Positions 17,853-26,966 of a stretch of 64,000 bases of DNA are shown piece by piece (within the stretch, counting starts at the first letter, position 1; every line of letters starts with the position of its first letter). The position numbers and the translations under genes are program-made. Source of the stretch: Amycolatopsis arida (GTDB lineage: Bacteria > Actinomycetota > Actinomycetes > Mycobacteriales > Pseudonocardiaceae). The DNA lies in contig NZ_FOWW01000001.1 in assembly GCF_900115565.1 (NCBI RefSeq), positions 625,731 through 689,730 of the forward strand, written 5' to 3'. Below the pieces are notes generated by a model. It was not told where the DNA came from. It was given only the letters and a program-made list of their open reading frames with translations, and did no database searches.

Positions 17853-17935
17853 CTCGGTTCCTCACTGTGTGCGCGTGCAGGGAGGAACCAGGTCACCATT
17901 TCGCTGTACACGAGACGTACAACCGGTGCCGGCGC

Positions 17936-18499
17936 CTACAGCGGGTGGTAGGCGCTGCCCTCGATCTGGCCGTGCTGGCACACCGGGCCGGCCGGCCACG
18001 GTACCGAGAACTGCTCGGTGCCATCGGGTGGGATCACGTCGACGTGGTCCGGTTTCGGCTGGCACGGCTCGGTGGCCGGCTCGCCCTCGCCGGGCACGAC
18101 ACCCCAGCGCAGGTCCTTACCGGCCCGCTCCCCCGGCGCGAGTCTCACCTCCTGTGGCCCGGGGTCGACTCGCTGCAGGTCGGTGGGCAGCGACCGGCGG
18201 TCCGGGCCGACCAGCTCCAGGCCGCCGTAGCCGTACAGGGTGCACGGCTCGGCACCGATGTTGGTGACCACCAGCGTGCCGTAGCGGGTGCCGGCGGCGG
18301 CGCCCTCCACCCGCACCTCGCCGCTCAGCTGATCGGCGAGGCACCGGGATGCCTCCGTCTCCGCGGCGGCGACCGTGGTCGACTCGAGCGCCACCTGCCG
18401 CGCGGGTTGGGTTGGTTGGGCGGGCTGGCTGCACGCGGCCAGGGCGCCCGCGCACAGTCCGCCGACCGCCAGACCCACCACCATCGTCCTGTCGTTCAT
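17936..18499 (-). CDS. DUF4232 lipoprotein
   Basis: A 187-residue lipoprotein. The signal peptide ends in LAAC. The domain has a DUF4232 pattern (TLVVTNIGAEPCTLYGYGG and later paired cysteines in ATEPCQPKP and PVCQHG). Function unknown; such proteins are common actinobacterial surface lipoproteins. It is transcribed toward the M23 peptidase gene, 83 bp away, and divergently from the Usp gene. Confidence 0.85.
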   Translation of the reverse strand: MNDRTMVVGLAVGGLCAGALAACSQPAQPTQPARQVALESTTVAAAETEASRCLADQLSGEVRVEGAAAGTRYGTLVVTNIGAEPCTLYGYGGLELVGPDRRSLPTDLQRVDPGPQEVRLAPGERAGKDLRWGVVPGEGEPATEPCQPKPDHVDVIPPDGTEQFSVPWPAGPVCQHGQIEGSAYHPL

Positions 18500-18728
18500 G
18501 ATTGTCACACTCCCCGACTGTCGATGTTGCTTCTTACCGAGTACCCAACCGAGTCCGTGATCCACCACCCCTCTTCCCGCAACGCCGAGAAGGTGGCCTT
18601 GGCTCACCTCCGCCGGCGATCACCAGACGGTCACGGTAACGTCACGAAAGAGTTCTGCCCGGTGTCGTGACCTGGTTGCGCGGACACGTGGCGGGAGACG
18701 TCGACGACGGAAGCGAGGGAGGGGCGCG

Positions 18729-19670
18729 GTGAGCGACTCGGGACCGGTACTGGTGGGCTTCGACGGCTCGGCGGCCGCCCGCGAGGCGGTCGGATGGGCC
18801 GCCCGCGAGGCGGTCAACCGGAAGGTGCCGCTGGTCCTCACGCACGCCTTCAACTGGCAACCACCGGTCGCCGCCGCGGGCTGGCCGCCGGGAGTCGCCG
18901 GCGCGTGGGTGCCCACCGAGCCGCTGGGCGAGGAGCCGGTCCGGCGGGCCGCCGAGCAGCAGCTGGCCGAGGCGGCCGACCAGACCGGCAAGCGGTGGCC
19001 GGACCTCGACGTGACCACGACGATCCAGGACGGCCCGGCCGCCCCCGCGCTGAGCGAGCAGGCCGCGCGGGCCGGCGCGGCGCTCCTCGTCGTTGGCGCG
19101 TCCGGCCACAGTGGACTGTCAAGGCTGCTGCTCGGCTCGACGGCGGCGGAGCTGGTGCACACCGAGCGCCGGCCGGTCGTGGTGGTGCGCGGCGGGGACC
19201 CGGAGGAGCCGGCGCAGGCGGTGGCCGCGCCGGTGGTGGTCGGGGTGGACGGCTCGCCCACCAGCTACCGCGCGATCGGCTTCGCCTTCGACTACGCGGC
19301 GCGGCACGGCTGCCCGCTGCACGCGGTGCACGCCTGGTCGGACACCCCGCTGACCTCCCTCGTGGGCACGGGTGCGGCCGAGCCGCTGGGCGAGCTGGAC
19401 GGCGCCAACGTCGGCCGGATCGCCGACGCGCACCTCGGCGAGTGGCGGCGCCGGTACCCGGACGTGCCGCTGCACTTCGACGTCGTCGCCGACCGGCCGG
19501 CCCGCACGCTGCTCGACCGCGCGGAGGACGCGCGGCTGCTCGTGGTGGGCAGCCACGGGCGCGGTGCGTTCCGCAGGGCGCTGCTCGGCTCGGTCAGCCA
19601 CGCCGCCGTGCACCACGCGAACTGCCCGGTGGCGGTGCTGCGGGGTAGTGAGCGGGACGACGAGACGTGA
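18729..19670 (+). CDS. Tandem universal stress protein
   Basis: A 313-residue protein with two Usp domains (about 5-150 and 158-305). Each ends in the ATP-binding motif G-x2-G-x9-G-(S/T): VVGASGHSGLSRLLLGS in the first and VVGSHGRGAFRRALLGS in the second. Usp proteins bind ATP and are induced by stress or hypoxia in actinobacteria. The GTG at 18729 follows a GAGGG site. The upstream 229 bp is shared with the DUF4232 gene; no sigma-factor box was convincing there. Confidence 0.93.
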   Translation: MSDSGPVLVGFDGSAAAREAVGWAAREAVNRKVPLVLTHAFNWQPPVAAAGWPPGVAGAWVPTEPLGEEPVRRAAEQQLAEAADQTGKRWPDLDVTTTIQDGPAAPALSEQAARAGAALLVVGASGHSGLSRLLLGSTAAELVHTERRPVVVVRGGDPEEPAQAVAAPVVVGVDGSPTSYRAIGFAFDYAARHGCPLHAVHAWSDTPLTSLVGTGAAEPLGELDGANVGRIADAHLGEWRRRYPDVPLHFDVVADRPARTLLDRAEDARLLVVGSHGRGAFRRALLGSVSHAAVHHANCPVAVLRGSERDDET

Positions 19671-19744
19671 CCCGGTGAGCGGCGGCGACGAGAGGCGAGA
19701 GCGAACCGATCACTCCCGCGTCCGGGCGAGGGGCGGTGGTGCGG

Positions 19745-20332
19745 TCAGCCGGGCGCCCGGACGTCGACGCAGGCGTACCGGGCGGGCTCGTCGATCGGCT
19801 CGCGCGGCTGCACCTTCGCCGGAACGGTGATGTCGCCGGCCCGCTCGAAGGTGAACGTGACCGGCATAGAGGTGCCGGCGAGGACCGGCTGGGTGAACTC
19901 GACGACCTCCACGAAGTACGGCAGGTGGCCGGTCACGTCGCGGCCCGGCGGGCCGGGCACGGTGCCGTTCGCGGTGATCGGCAGGCCGTCGACCGGCTCC
20001 GCGGTGCCGTCGCAGTCGCGGTCCCACCGCAGCTTCACCTTCGCGTGAGAGCTCGTCACCCGGATCAGCGAGTCCTGCTCCGGGGACTCGTTGGCGAGCG
20101 TCAGCAGCAGCCGGGCCGACTGGCCCGGCTGGAACTCGCCGTCCGGGGGCCGCTGCACGTAGACGTTGCGCAACGTGATCGGCCCCAGCTCGGCGTTGGT
20201 CCCCAGCGTGGTGAGCTGCTGCTCCTCGAGGGGCACCCCCTCGTCGGGCGGCTGGCCGCCCTCGCCGCCGCAGCCGGCCATCATCAGCAACGCCACCGCC
20301 GAGCCGGCGATCGTCCTCCTCGTGCCCCACAT
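19745..20332 (-). CDS. LpqE/PCuAC-like copper-chaperone-type lipoprotein
   Basis: A 195-residue lipoprotein with signal peptide and lipobox (MMAGC). The mature part resembles PCu(A)C/LpqE beta-barrel proteins (LRNVYVQRPP, LLTLANESPEQDSLIRVTS, GTSMPVTFTFERAGDI). The Met/His copper ligands of true PCu(A)C are not evident, so copper binding is doubtful. It is divergent from a Cu/Zn superoxide dismutase-like lipoprotein, which supports a metal-related role. Confidence 0.7.
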   Translation of the reverse strand: MWGTRRTIAGSAVALLMMAGCGGEGGQPPDEGVPLEEQQLTTLGTNAELGPITLRNVYVQRPPDGEFQPGQSARLLLTLANESPEQDSLIRVTSSHAKVKLRWDRDCDGTAEPVDGLPITANGTVPGPPGRDVTGHLPYFVEVVEFTQPVLAGTSMPVTFTFERAGDITVPAKVQPREPIDEPARYACVDVRAPG

Positions 20333-20410
20333 CGTCGCGCGGGTACCACCGGTCACCCGGAGCGAAACGTGGCACGATTGGCATCCCTGCGAGCGGGGAA
20401 ACCGGACGGC

Positions 20411-21100
20411 ATGACATCGCACGACGTTCCGACCATTCGCCAGCCTCGCCAGCCGCTCGGCAGGTTGACCGCCGCGCTCGCCGTCGCCGGGCTGCTGGCC
20501 ACGGCCTGCTCCGACGACACCGCGCCCGTGGAGGACTATCCTCCGCCGCCACCCGGTCCGGCGGAGGGGCTGACCGAGACGCCCACCCAGGACGAACCGG
20601 AGCTCACCCACAGCGGTCGACTGGCGCCACCGGAGACGGCGCAGGACGCCTACACCTACAACCCCGAGCTCGCCCCGGCCGGCGCGGAGCTCACGGTCGA
20701 GGTCGACCGCGATGGCGGCGCGACCGCGGTGGAGTTCAGCGTCGACGGCCTGCTGCCCAACCGCGGGTACGCGGTGCACGCGCACGTCGATCCGTGCGGC
20801 CAGACGGGCGAGGCGGCCGGCCCGCACTTCCAGCACAACGTGGACCCGAACGCGACGCCGGACAATCCGTCCACCGACCCCGCCTACGCCAACCCCGACA
20901 ACGAGATCTGGCTGGACATCCGCACCAACGGTGAGGGTGACGGCGAGACGCGCACGACGGTGCCGTTCGTGTTCACCGAGCGGGCTCCGGGATCGGTGGT
21001 CGTGCACGAGGCCGAGGTCACCGCGACCGAGCCGGGCAAGGCCGGCAAGGCCGGCGACCGGCTCGCGTGCCTGACCGTGCCGTTCGGCACGACCGGGTGA
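20411..21100 (+). CDS. Cu/Zn superoxide dismutase-like lipoprotein
   Basis: A 229-residue lipoprotein: signal with lipobox LATAC, a Pro/Glu-rich linker, then a SodC-like domain (about 85-225). Copper- and zinc-site motifs are partly kept: VHAHVDPCG, GPHFQHN and VVHE, with a second cysteine (RLAC) for the usual disulfide. The terminal copper-site HAxxDD is altered to HEAEVT. It may be an active extracytoplasmic SOD or a SodC-fold copper-binding protein. It is paired head-to-head with the PCuAC-like lipoprotein. Confidence 0.8.
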   Translation: MTSHDVPTIRQPRQPLGRLTAALAVAGLLATACSDDTAPVEDYPPPPPGPAEGLTETPTQDEPELTHSGRLAPPETAQDAYTYNPELAPAGAELTVEVDRDGGATAVEFSVDGLLPNRGYAVHAHVDPCGQTGEAAGPHFQHNVDPNATPDNPSTDPAYANPDNEIWLDIRTNGEGDGETRTTVPFVFTERAPGSVVVHEAEVTATEPGKAGKAGDRLACLTVPFGTTG

Positions 21101-21109
21101 CCGGCTCCG

Positions 21110-21899
21110 TCAGGTGGTGAAGAACCGGACGAGCACCGGGGCCAGCGCCGCCGGGTCGACGGCGTGCGGCTGGCCGTCCAGGGTGAGTCGCTCCGCGTGG
21201 GGAAGGCTCCCGGCGACGGCGTCCGCGGCCCGCTCGAAGAAGTCCGCCCCGCTCGAAGAAGTCCGCGCCGCCGCCGGTGGCCACCAGCGCCGGCTGGGTG
21301 ATCGCGGCGAGCCGGGCGAACGGCGGCCGGCTGTCGCCGAGTACCGCGGCGTCGTAGGCCAGGGTGTGCGCCAACGTCTCCAGATCCGGCCACATCGGCG
21401 ATGTCCGCGCCGCCACGATGTCCTCGTCGGACGAACCGGCGAGCCGCATGAACAGCTCCAGCGCGTCCCCCCGCCGCCCTTCGGCCAGCGTCTCCCGCAA
21501 CCGGACGACGTAGTCCCGCCAGTGACCCGGCGGCGCGTCGAGGCTGTACGGCAGCTCGTACACCGCGATCCGGTCGACCGGCAGCCCGGCCGCCACCGCC
21601 TCCAGCGCGAGCGCCCCGCCCGTGGACACGCCGTACAGCCGCACCGGCCCACCGGCCGCGCCGATCAGCGCCGCGAGGTCCTCGATCTCGCGCGCCACCG
21701 CGTACGGCGGCGTGTCGCCGCTGGCGCCGCGGCCCCGGCGGGCGTAGTTGAACACCGTGAAGCTCCCCGCCAGCTCCGTGGCGAGCGGCGCGTTCTCCGA
21801 TCCGTCGTCGAGCGCTCCGGTCACCAGGACCACGGCGGGGCCGCTGCCCTGCCGTTCGTAGGCGATGGGCGTGCCGTCCTTCGATGTCACCCGGCTCAT
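21110..21899 (-). pseudogene. Alpha/beta hydrolase, frameshifted by a 19-bp duplication
   Basis: The N-terminal part is a normal alpha/beta hydrolase (GALDDGSEN oxyanion region, nucleophile elbow GVSTGG). After GGGADFFER the frame is lost; the missing end (ADFFERAADAVAGSLPHAER, then GQPHAVDPAALAP with the catalytic His) is found in the next frame. The cause is a perfect 19-bp tandem duplication; deleting one copy restores a reading frame of about 257 codons. Either a recent inactivating mutation, a switchable site, or an assembly error. Confidence 0.85.
21229..21266. repeat. Perfect 19-bp tandem duplication breaking a hydrolase gene
   Basis: Unit 1 is 21229-21247 and unit 2 is 21248-21266, identical to the base. 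As 19 is not a multiple of three the duplication shifts the frame. Confidence 0.95.
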
Positions 21900-21989
21900 C
21901 TGCTCCTCCGTCTCACCGTCGCGTCCCCCTCGACGGCCATGGCGCGAGAAGCCACCTGCCCCTCGCCAGAACGGCTCTGGCGGGACCGG

Positions 21990-22316
21990 TCAGTGCGGTG
22001 GAATCCAGTGTCCACCGCCGTGCGGACCGGGTGTCCTGTCCTCGTCACTGAGGTGCAGGCACGCGGCACCGACGAGCCCGACGATGCCGACGAAGACCAG
22101 GAAGAAGTTCAGCGTCAGCACGCCGAGCAGCACGACGGCGGGCGCCAGGACGGTCATCGTGAGACGGATCGCCCTGGCCCGCCGCGCGCCGCCGGGGAGC
22201 GCGCCCTCGCCGAGCGCCTTCGCCAGCTCGGGGTCGTCGGCCTCGAACCACTGCTCGATCTTCTTCAGTTCCCGCTCCTCGTGCTGGCTGAACATCAGCG
22301 CCTCCGCGGAACTCAC
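21990..22316 (-). CDS. DUF3040 membrane protein
   Basis: A 108-residue protein of the DUF3040 family: an acidic, charged N-terminus (FSQHEERELKKIEQWFEADDP) and two membrane helices (about 53-92). The GTG at 22316 overlaps the stop of the DUF1360 gene by 4 bp; an ATG eight codons in also fits the family start. Function unknown; DUF3040 proteins are frequent in actinobacteria. It is the last gene of a three-gene membrane operon. Confidence 0.88.
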   Translation of the reverse strand: MSSAEALMFSQHEERELKKIEQWFEADDPELAKALGEGALPGGARRARAIRLTMTVLAPAVVLLGVLTLNFFLVFVGIVGLVGAACLHLSDEDRTPGPHGGGHWIPPH

Positions 22317-22849
22317 TGGGGGTGCGCGGCCCTGGCCGCGCGGGTGAGCAGTTGCTTGCTCATGTCATAGCCGATCTGCAGCACGTCGGCAGCCGCCACC
22401 ACGGTGAGCACCGTGCTCACCAGCCGGGTGGGGCGCGGCGCGGCCACCATGCCCGCGGTGAGGCCGGTCGCGATCCAGACCCCGAGGCAGAACGGGCAGG
22501 TGATCATCTCCCCGATCGCGTGCTGCGCGCCGTCGCCGCGTACCGACTCCTGCAACTCGGACTCCCCCGCCGGTGCCTCGTATCGGGTGAACGGCGCCCG
22601 TAGTGGACTGGTGATGGTGTCCTTCGCCAGCACCCGGCTCGCCTTGTGGGTGGCCACGGACAGCAACACCGTGTCGCCGAGGCCGATCCGCTCCGGCAGC
22701 CGCACGCCGAGGGCGCGCCCGCCCGCGGTCAGTGCGGCCGCCAGACCGCCGTAGGTGCCGAGGACGACCAGGTAACCCCGCAGCGGTCGGTCCGCGTCGC
22801 CCTGGTAGAGCTCGCGGATCCGCCGCCCCGTCCTGGCCAGTATCGACAT
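22313..22849 (-). CDS. DUF1360 membrane protein
   Basis: A 178-residue protein with the DUF1360 signature: HKASRVLAKDTITSPLRAPF, then GEMITCPFCLGVW with a CxxC pair, and three to four membrane segments. DUF1360 is also found in Bacillus spore-coat-associated YjcA-like proteins; function is not established. The ATG at 22849 has GAGGAG 5 bp upstream. It is 60 bp downstream of DUF4383 and overlaps DUF3040. Confidence 0.9.
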   Translation of the reverse strand: MSILARTGRRIRELYQGDADRPLRGYLVVLGTYGGLAAALTAGGRALGVRLPERIGLGDTVLLSVATHKASRVLAKDTITSPLRAPFTRYEAPAGESELQESVRGDGAQHAIGEMITCPFCLGVWIATGLTAGMVAAPRPTRLVSTVLTVVAAADVLQIGYDMSKQLLTRAARAAHPQ

Positions 22850-22909
22850 GCCCACTCCTCGTCGTCGCGCTGGACTCGCCGACCCTCAACGGGGTCGTGT
22901 GGATCACGA

Positions 22910-23362
22910 CTAGTGCCGCACCACACCCGTCTCCGCGCGGGCCCCGGTCGGCAGCAGGCCCAGCAGCACCATGCCGGCGCCGAGGCCGAGGTGCAGCCAG
23001 TTGTCGGCGTTGTTCAGCGGCACGAAGTTGGCCTGGCTGTCGAGGTCGATGACCAGCCCGTAGATCCACAGCAACAGGTAGATGATCCCGCCGCCGATCA
23101 GGAACGCCCGCGCGCCGCCCGGCCGCATCGCCATCGCGAACCCGACGACACCGAACGCGAGGTGCACCAGGTTGTGCAGGATCGACACCTGGAACACGCC
23201 GAGCAGCATCGCGGTCGAGTCGTGCGACCAGAACTGCATGCTGTCGTAGTTGGTCGTCACACCCGGGATGAAGCCGAGAATGCCGACCACCAGGAACACG
23301 GCCGCGACCACCATGGCCGCCGCCCGTACCGGCGACATCGCCGGCTTGACCGATTCACTCAC
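22910..23362 (-). CDS. DUF4383 membrane protein
   Basis: A 150-residue protein with four membrane helices (about 15-35, 50-75, 85-105, 115-140) and the DUF4383 pattern (LGVFQVSILHNLVHLAFGVV). DUF4383 proteins are common stress-associated actinobacterial membrane proteins of unknown role. It heads an operon with DUF1360 and DUF3040 and has a near-perfect SigF/SigB-type promoter 44 bp upstream of its GTG start. Confidence 0.9.
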   Translation of the reverse strand: MSESVKPAMSPVRAAAMVVAAVFLVVGILGFIPGVTTNYDSMQFWSHDSTAMLLGVFQVSILHNLVHLAFGVVGFAMAMRPGGARAFLIGGGIIYLLLWIYGLVIDLDSQANFVPLNNADNWLHLGLGAGMVLLGLLPTGARAETGVVRH

Positions 23363-23405
23363 GTCGCCACCTCGTTCGGAAGGGACTGTTGGACGGATCG
23401 TCGGA

Positions 23406-23431
23406 ATACCCGCGGGTAAACCAGTCAAACC
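23406..23431 (-). promoter_or_regulatory. SigF/SigB-type promoter for the DUF4383 operon
   Basis: Read on the minus strand: GGTTT (23431-23427), a 15-bp spacer, then GGGTAT (23411-23406). This matches the mycobacterial SigF and streptomycete SigB consensus (GTTT-N15-GGGTAT). Transcription would start about 37 bp before the DUF4383 start codon. Confidence 0.75.
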
Positions 23432-23780
23432 GCCCCCGTCCCAACGGTGACGAGACCGGGTGACACCCTGCCGGGAGAGCCCTGGTCGGGGCGCTGTCGC
23501 GGCCCGCATCCCGCCGGTGCCGTGATCGCCGAGGCGGTCCCCGGCCACCGTGCCGGCCGGGTTCGCCGTACCCCGTCGCGGCGGCCGGTGCCGTCCGGGT
23601 GCGCTCGCCCGCGGTCCGCCGGGTGCTCCGCTGCCGGAGGGAAACATCCGGCCATTCCGGTTCTGCGAAAAGTTGGGAGTTCGGCGGCCCGCGCCGGACT
23701 TCCCGGCGATGTCGCCGTATCGCTGCCCACCGGGCCGCCCGCTCGGCAGAATCGGGCTCCACCCGACTGTCGGAGGTGCC
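23432..23780. other. Intergenic stretch without a recognisable gene
   Basis: About 350 bp between the DUF4383 promoter and phoD. Frames are open because of the high GC content, but none gives a recognisable protein. GGAGGTG at 23772-23778 is the ribosome binding site of phoD. Confidence 0.6.
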
Positions 23781-25231
23781 ATGTCGACACCGCGCACTGT
23801 GTTCGGGCGGCGCGCTCGCGGTGCCCGGCCCGGCCGCGGCGGGCGCGGGCACGGTGGCGTTGCGCTACCCGTTCGAGTTGGGGGTGGCGTCCGGCGCCGC
23901 TCGAGCTGGACGGCGGCATGGGCAGCCAGACCGTGGACGTGCAGTGGGAGCTGGCCACCGACGAGCGGTTCGCGAACGTGGTCGCCGCTGGCGCGGAGAC
24001 GGCGACCCCCGGCGAGGGGCACAGCGTGCACGCCGAGCCGGCCGGGCTCACCCCCGACACGGAGTACTTCTACCGGTTCCGGACCGGCTCGCACATCTCG
24101 CCGGTCGGCCGGACCAGGACCGCGCCGGCCGCCGGGTCGAACCCGGCGTCGGTGCGGTTCGCGATGGCGTCGTGCGCGCACTTCGAGGAGGGCTGGTACC
24201 ACGCGTTCCGGCACCTGGCCGCCGACGATCCCGACGTCGTGCTGTTCCTCGGCGACTACATGTACGAGAAGAACTCCGGGCACAGCGACATCGTGCGCGG
24301 GTACGTGGAGTTCGACGAGGTGGACAAGCTCGCGGAGTACCGGCTGCGGTACGCGCAGCACAAGACGGACCCGGACCTCAAGGCGGCGCACGCGGCCGCG
24401 CCATGGTTGCCGGTGTTCGACGACCACGAGCTGAAGAACAACTGGTGGGGCGTGAACTACGACCAGCCGGCCCGCAAGCAGCCGTCGTTCCAGGCGTTCT
24501 GGGAGAACATGCCGCTGCCGCGGGCGATGAAGCCGGCCAACTCGGCGATCCCGCTGTACCGGCGGTTCCGCTGGGGGACGCTCGCGCGCTTTCACATGAT
24601 GGACACCCGGCAGTACCGGTGGAAGCAGGCGCCGAACAACGACAACACCAACTGCACCGAGTTGCGGCGTACCGACCGGACGCTCACCGGCGCGGCGCAG
24701 GAGAAGTGGCTGCTGGACGGGTTGGCCGCGCGCGAGTCGACGTGGGACTTCCTCGGCCAGCAGGTGTTCTTCGGGCAGCGGGACGGCGACGGCAAGGCCG
24801 CCACGTGCGACGTCAGCGAGGACGCGTGGGACGGCTACCCGGCCAACCGGCGGCGGATCACGCAGGGCTGGGTCGATCGGAGGGTGCCCAACCCGGTGGT
24901 GCTGACCGGGGACGTGCACCGGCACTGGGCGTGCGACCTGCGGGTCGACTTCGACAACCACTCGGCGCCAATCGTGGGCACCGAGCTGATCACGACGTCG
25001 ATCACGTCGCGGGGCAGCACCACGCCGCCGTCGAACCTGCCGCAGAACCCGCACGTGCGCTACATCGGCCACCAGCGCGGGTACGTCCGGGCGACGGTGA
25101 CGCCGCGGCAGCTGACCGCGGAGTTCATGGGCGTCTCGTCGGTGCTGGTGCGCGACCCGGCGCGGAGCAAGCTCTCCGTGGTGAAGCGCTTCCACGTGAA
25201 GGCCGGCCGGCCCGGCCTGCGGCCCGGCTGA
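23781..25231 (+). pseudogene. phoD: PhoD-like alkaline phosphatase with a damaged 5' end
   Basis: From about 23910 on, one frame encodes a normal PhoD-type phosphodiesterase/phosphatase: FLGDYMYE, PVFDDHELKNN and LTGDVHRHW are the metal-site motifs. The 5' part is split over three frames: a start with MSTPRTVFGRR (Tat-like twin Arg), then VALRYPFELGVASG in a second frame, then PLELDGGMGSQ in the third. The Tat hydrophobic core and the conserved DG-LWTRL segment are missing, so at least two small deletions have occurred. It is decayed or mis-assembled; the catalytic domain itself is intact. Confidence 0.8.
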
Positions 25232-25242
25232 CCGGTCACCTC

Positions 25243-25270
25243 GCCCCCGCCGGTTGTCGCCGGCGGGGGC
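25243..25270. terminator. Terminator hairpin after phoD
   Basis: GCCCCCGCCGG (25243-25253) pairs perfectly with CCGGCGGGGGC (25260-25270) around a 6-nt loop, 12 bp after the phoD stop. Confidence 0.75.
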
Positions 25271-25430
25271 TGGCGGCGGTGGACCTCGGCACCTCTGAGA
25301 CCTTCCCGCCGGATGTGCCTGCTCGGTGCGACGGCCACCGCCGTCGCTTCCAGCGCGGCTTCTCTGTCATCCCGGTGTTCGACGACGAATCGCGGTCGAC
25401 GCACATTCGGTGGGCTGCCACGATGAGCTG

Positions 25431-25832
25431 GTGCCGGAGTCACCACCAACCTGTCGTCGCTGCGCCCGACCAGTCCGTGTGTCCCGGGAGCAGTACGAGG
25501 TGTTCGAAGGGATGCACTACGTGTGCTTCCATTACGAATTCGAGCACGATCCGACCGACCCGGACGTCGAGTGCGCGGCAGGCGACTGCCCGTCCGCCGC
25601 GGCTGCAGCTCAGAAGGAGCGGCTGACCTCGGTGCTCCGAGCGCTAGCCGCGGCGTGGGCCGACGGGCCGCCGCCGGGCTGGGAGAACGACAGCGTGCCA
25701 ACGTACCTCGCGGCTTTGGCGGCCTGGCTCACGGACTGCGAGGGCTACTATGCCAACCGAGGTCTTCCCAAGCCGTGGAACGCCTGGCAGGTGCTCGAGG
25801 ACGCGGTGCGCGGCGCCACGGTCTACGAGTGA
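25431..25832 (+). CDS. DUF7660-like small protein
   Basis: A 133-residue soluble protein. The N-terminus has a CxxC pair (CRRCARPV) and further cysteines (VECAAGDC); the C-terminal part (AALAAWLTDCEGYYANRG to the final ATVYE) resembles the DUF7660 family of unknown function. The GTG start at 25431 has CACGAT at 25419-25424, spaced for a leaderless transcript, and no ribosome binding site. The family assignment is from pattern memory and moderate. Confidence 0.65.
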   Translation: MPESPPTCRRCARPVRVSREQYEVFEGMHYVCFHYEFEHDPTDPDVECAAGDCPSAAAAAQKERLTSVLRALAAAWADGPPPGWENDSVPTYLAALAAWLTDCEGYYANRGLPKPWNAWQVLEDAVRGATVYE

Positions 25833-25966
25833 GGCCAGCGACGGCAGCACGACGGGGCCACGCTGGGCTTCGTGTTCCAGAGTGGACGGTCGACCAGCGG
25901 AGGGCGTGACCAGCGGGCCGCGCCGGGCGGGCCGTTGCCGCCATGGGCCGACCGCGATCGACGCCG

Positions 25967-26497
25967 TCAGTCCGGGCAGATCAGCCACCACCACGGGCAC
26001 GAGCGTGGCGTCGTGGTCGGTGATGGAGGGGGCGGTGGGGGTGGGCTGCTCGACGATCCCCCTGGCGGGTCGGGCGGGTCGTACCGTGGGGTGGTGGTCA
26101 GCGTGCGGGTCGGGCCGCGGGTGGGCTCGGGCGACTCGGCGCTGGACGACTCGTCCGTCGGCTCGGTCGAGGTGGATGTCGACGACGAGGAGGACGACAG
26201 CGTCGTGGTGTCCTCGGCGCTGGTGCCGGCCACCTCGTCCGACGCGGGTCCCGTGCTCAGCGAGCCGGGCAGGCCACCGCCGGTGGGCCGGCCGGGAATG
26301 CCGATGACGTTGGGCCCGTCCGGCAGGGCGTGCCCCTCGTCCGTGGGCAGGGCGCGCACCAGGAACGCCGCCGCCCCACAGCCGACCACGACGGCTCCCA
26401 TGACCGCGAGGATGCGCAGCCGCGAACCCGGCTTCGGCGGGACCCGGTCGTGCCCGCCCTCACGGTCGAGCTGGGTCACCGACACCTCGTCGTCCAC
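25967..26497 (-). CDS. Single-pass membrane protein with Ser/Thr/Pro-rich outer part
   Basis: A 176-residue protein. A charged cytoplasmic start is followed by one membrane helix (about 28-48), then a long disordered segment with poly-Ser, Thr and Pro runs (about 85-165) and the end SCPWWWLICPD. No known domain is seen. The GTG at 26497 is the first usable start. The region is likely glycosylated or wall-spanning by composition; this is inference. Confidence 0.65.
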   Translation of the reverse strand: MDDEVSVTQLDREGGHDRVPPKPGSRLRILAVMGAVVVGCGAAAFLVRALPTDEGHALPDGPNVIGIPGRPTGGGLPGSLSTGPASDEVAGTSAEDTTTLSSSSSSTSTSTEPTDESSSAESPEPTRGPTRTLTTTPRYDPPDPPGGSSSSPPPPPPPSPTTTPRSCPWWWLICPD

Positions 26498-26966
26498 CCG
26501 GAGGACCTTTCGAACTCGCCAGCGCAGTGGGGAGTCTTTCTACCGCAACCGGTCCGGCGCTGCCCAGCGACCACCGGAAAAAGCGGGCAATCCCACCACT
26601 TCCGGCACCGCCAGCAACCGGACGATCACCCGCCGCCACGGCCCGGCCGGCGGCTCGCCACCGGCGCGCCACGCTTCCGAACCCACGTCGCCGAACCGGA
26701 GCGCCGCGCCCCCGAAGTCAGCGGCCCCGAAAACGAGGACCCCCGAAAATCAGCGCGGCGGCCCCAGCGCACCCCCCACCCTTGCCCTTGGGGGCCGGGC
26801 CCCGGATCCATCTTATCGCTGGTCGGCTCCGGTGAAGGGCTTGTCGCGAAGCTGTGGACAACTTCGGGGGTTCGTGCGGCGCCAACGGACCACTGGTGCC
26901 GAGATTCGCTCGGGTGGGTGGGCACTCGTCCACTGGCCAGGACCGCCCCCTCGATCCGGCACCGGC
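26498..26966. other. Non-coding stretch between two minus-strand genes
   Basis: About 470 bp without a credible gene. It includes GC-rich runs of the type CCTTGGGGGCCGGGCCCCGG near 26787-26806, which can fold on themselves, and one perfect DnaA-box-like nonamer (TTGTCCACA on the minus strand, 26853-26861). A single box does not indicate an origin. Confidence 0.6.

Noticed and set aside
26853-26861. Perfect DnaA-box nonamer (minus strand)
   Set aside because: A single box without further boxes, dnaA/dnaN genes or an AT-rich unwinding region does not support an origin.
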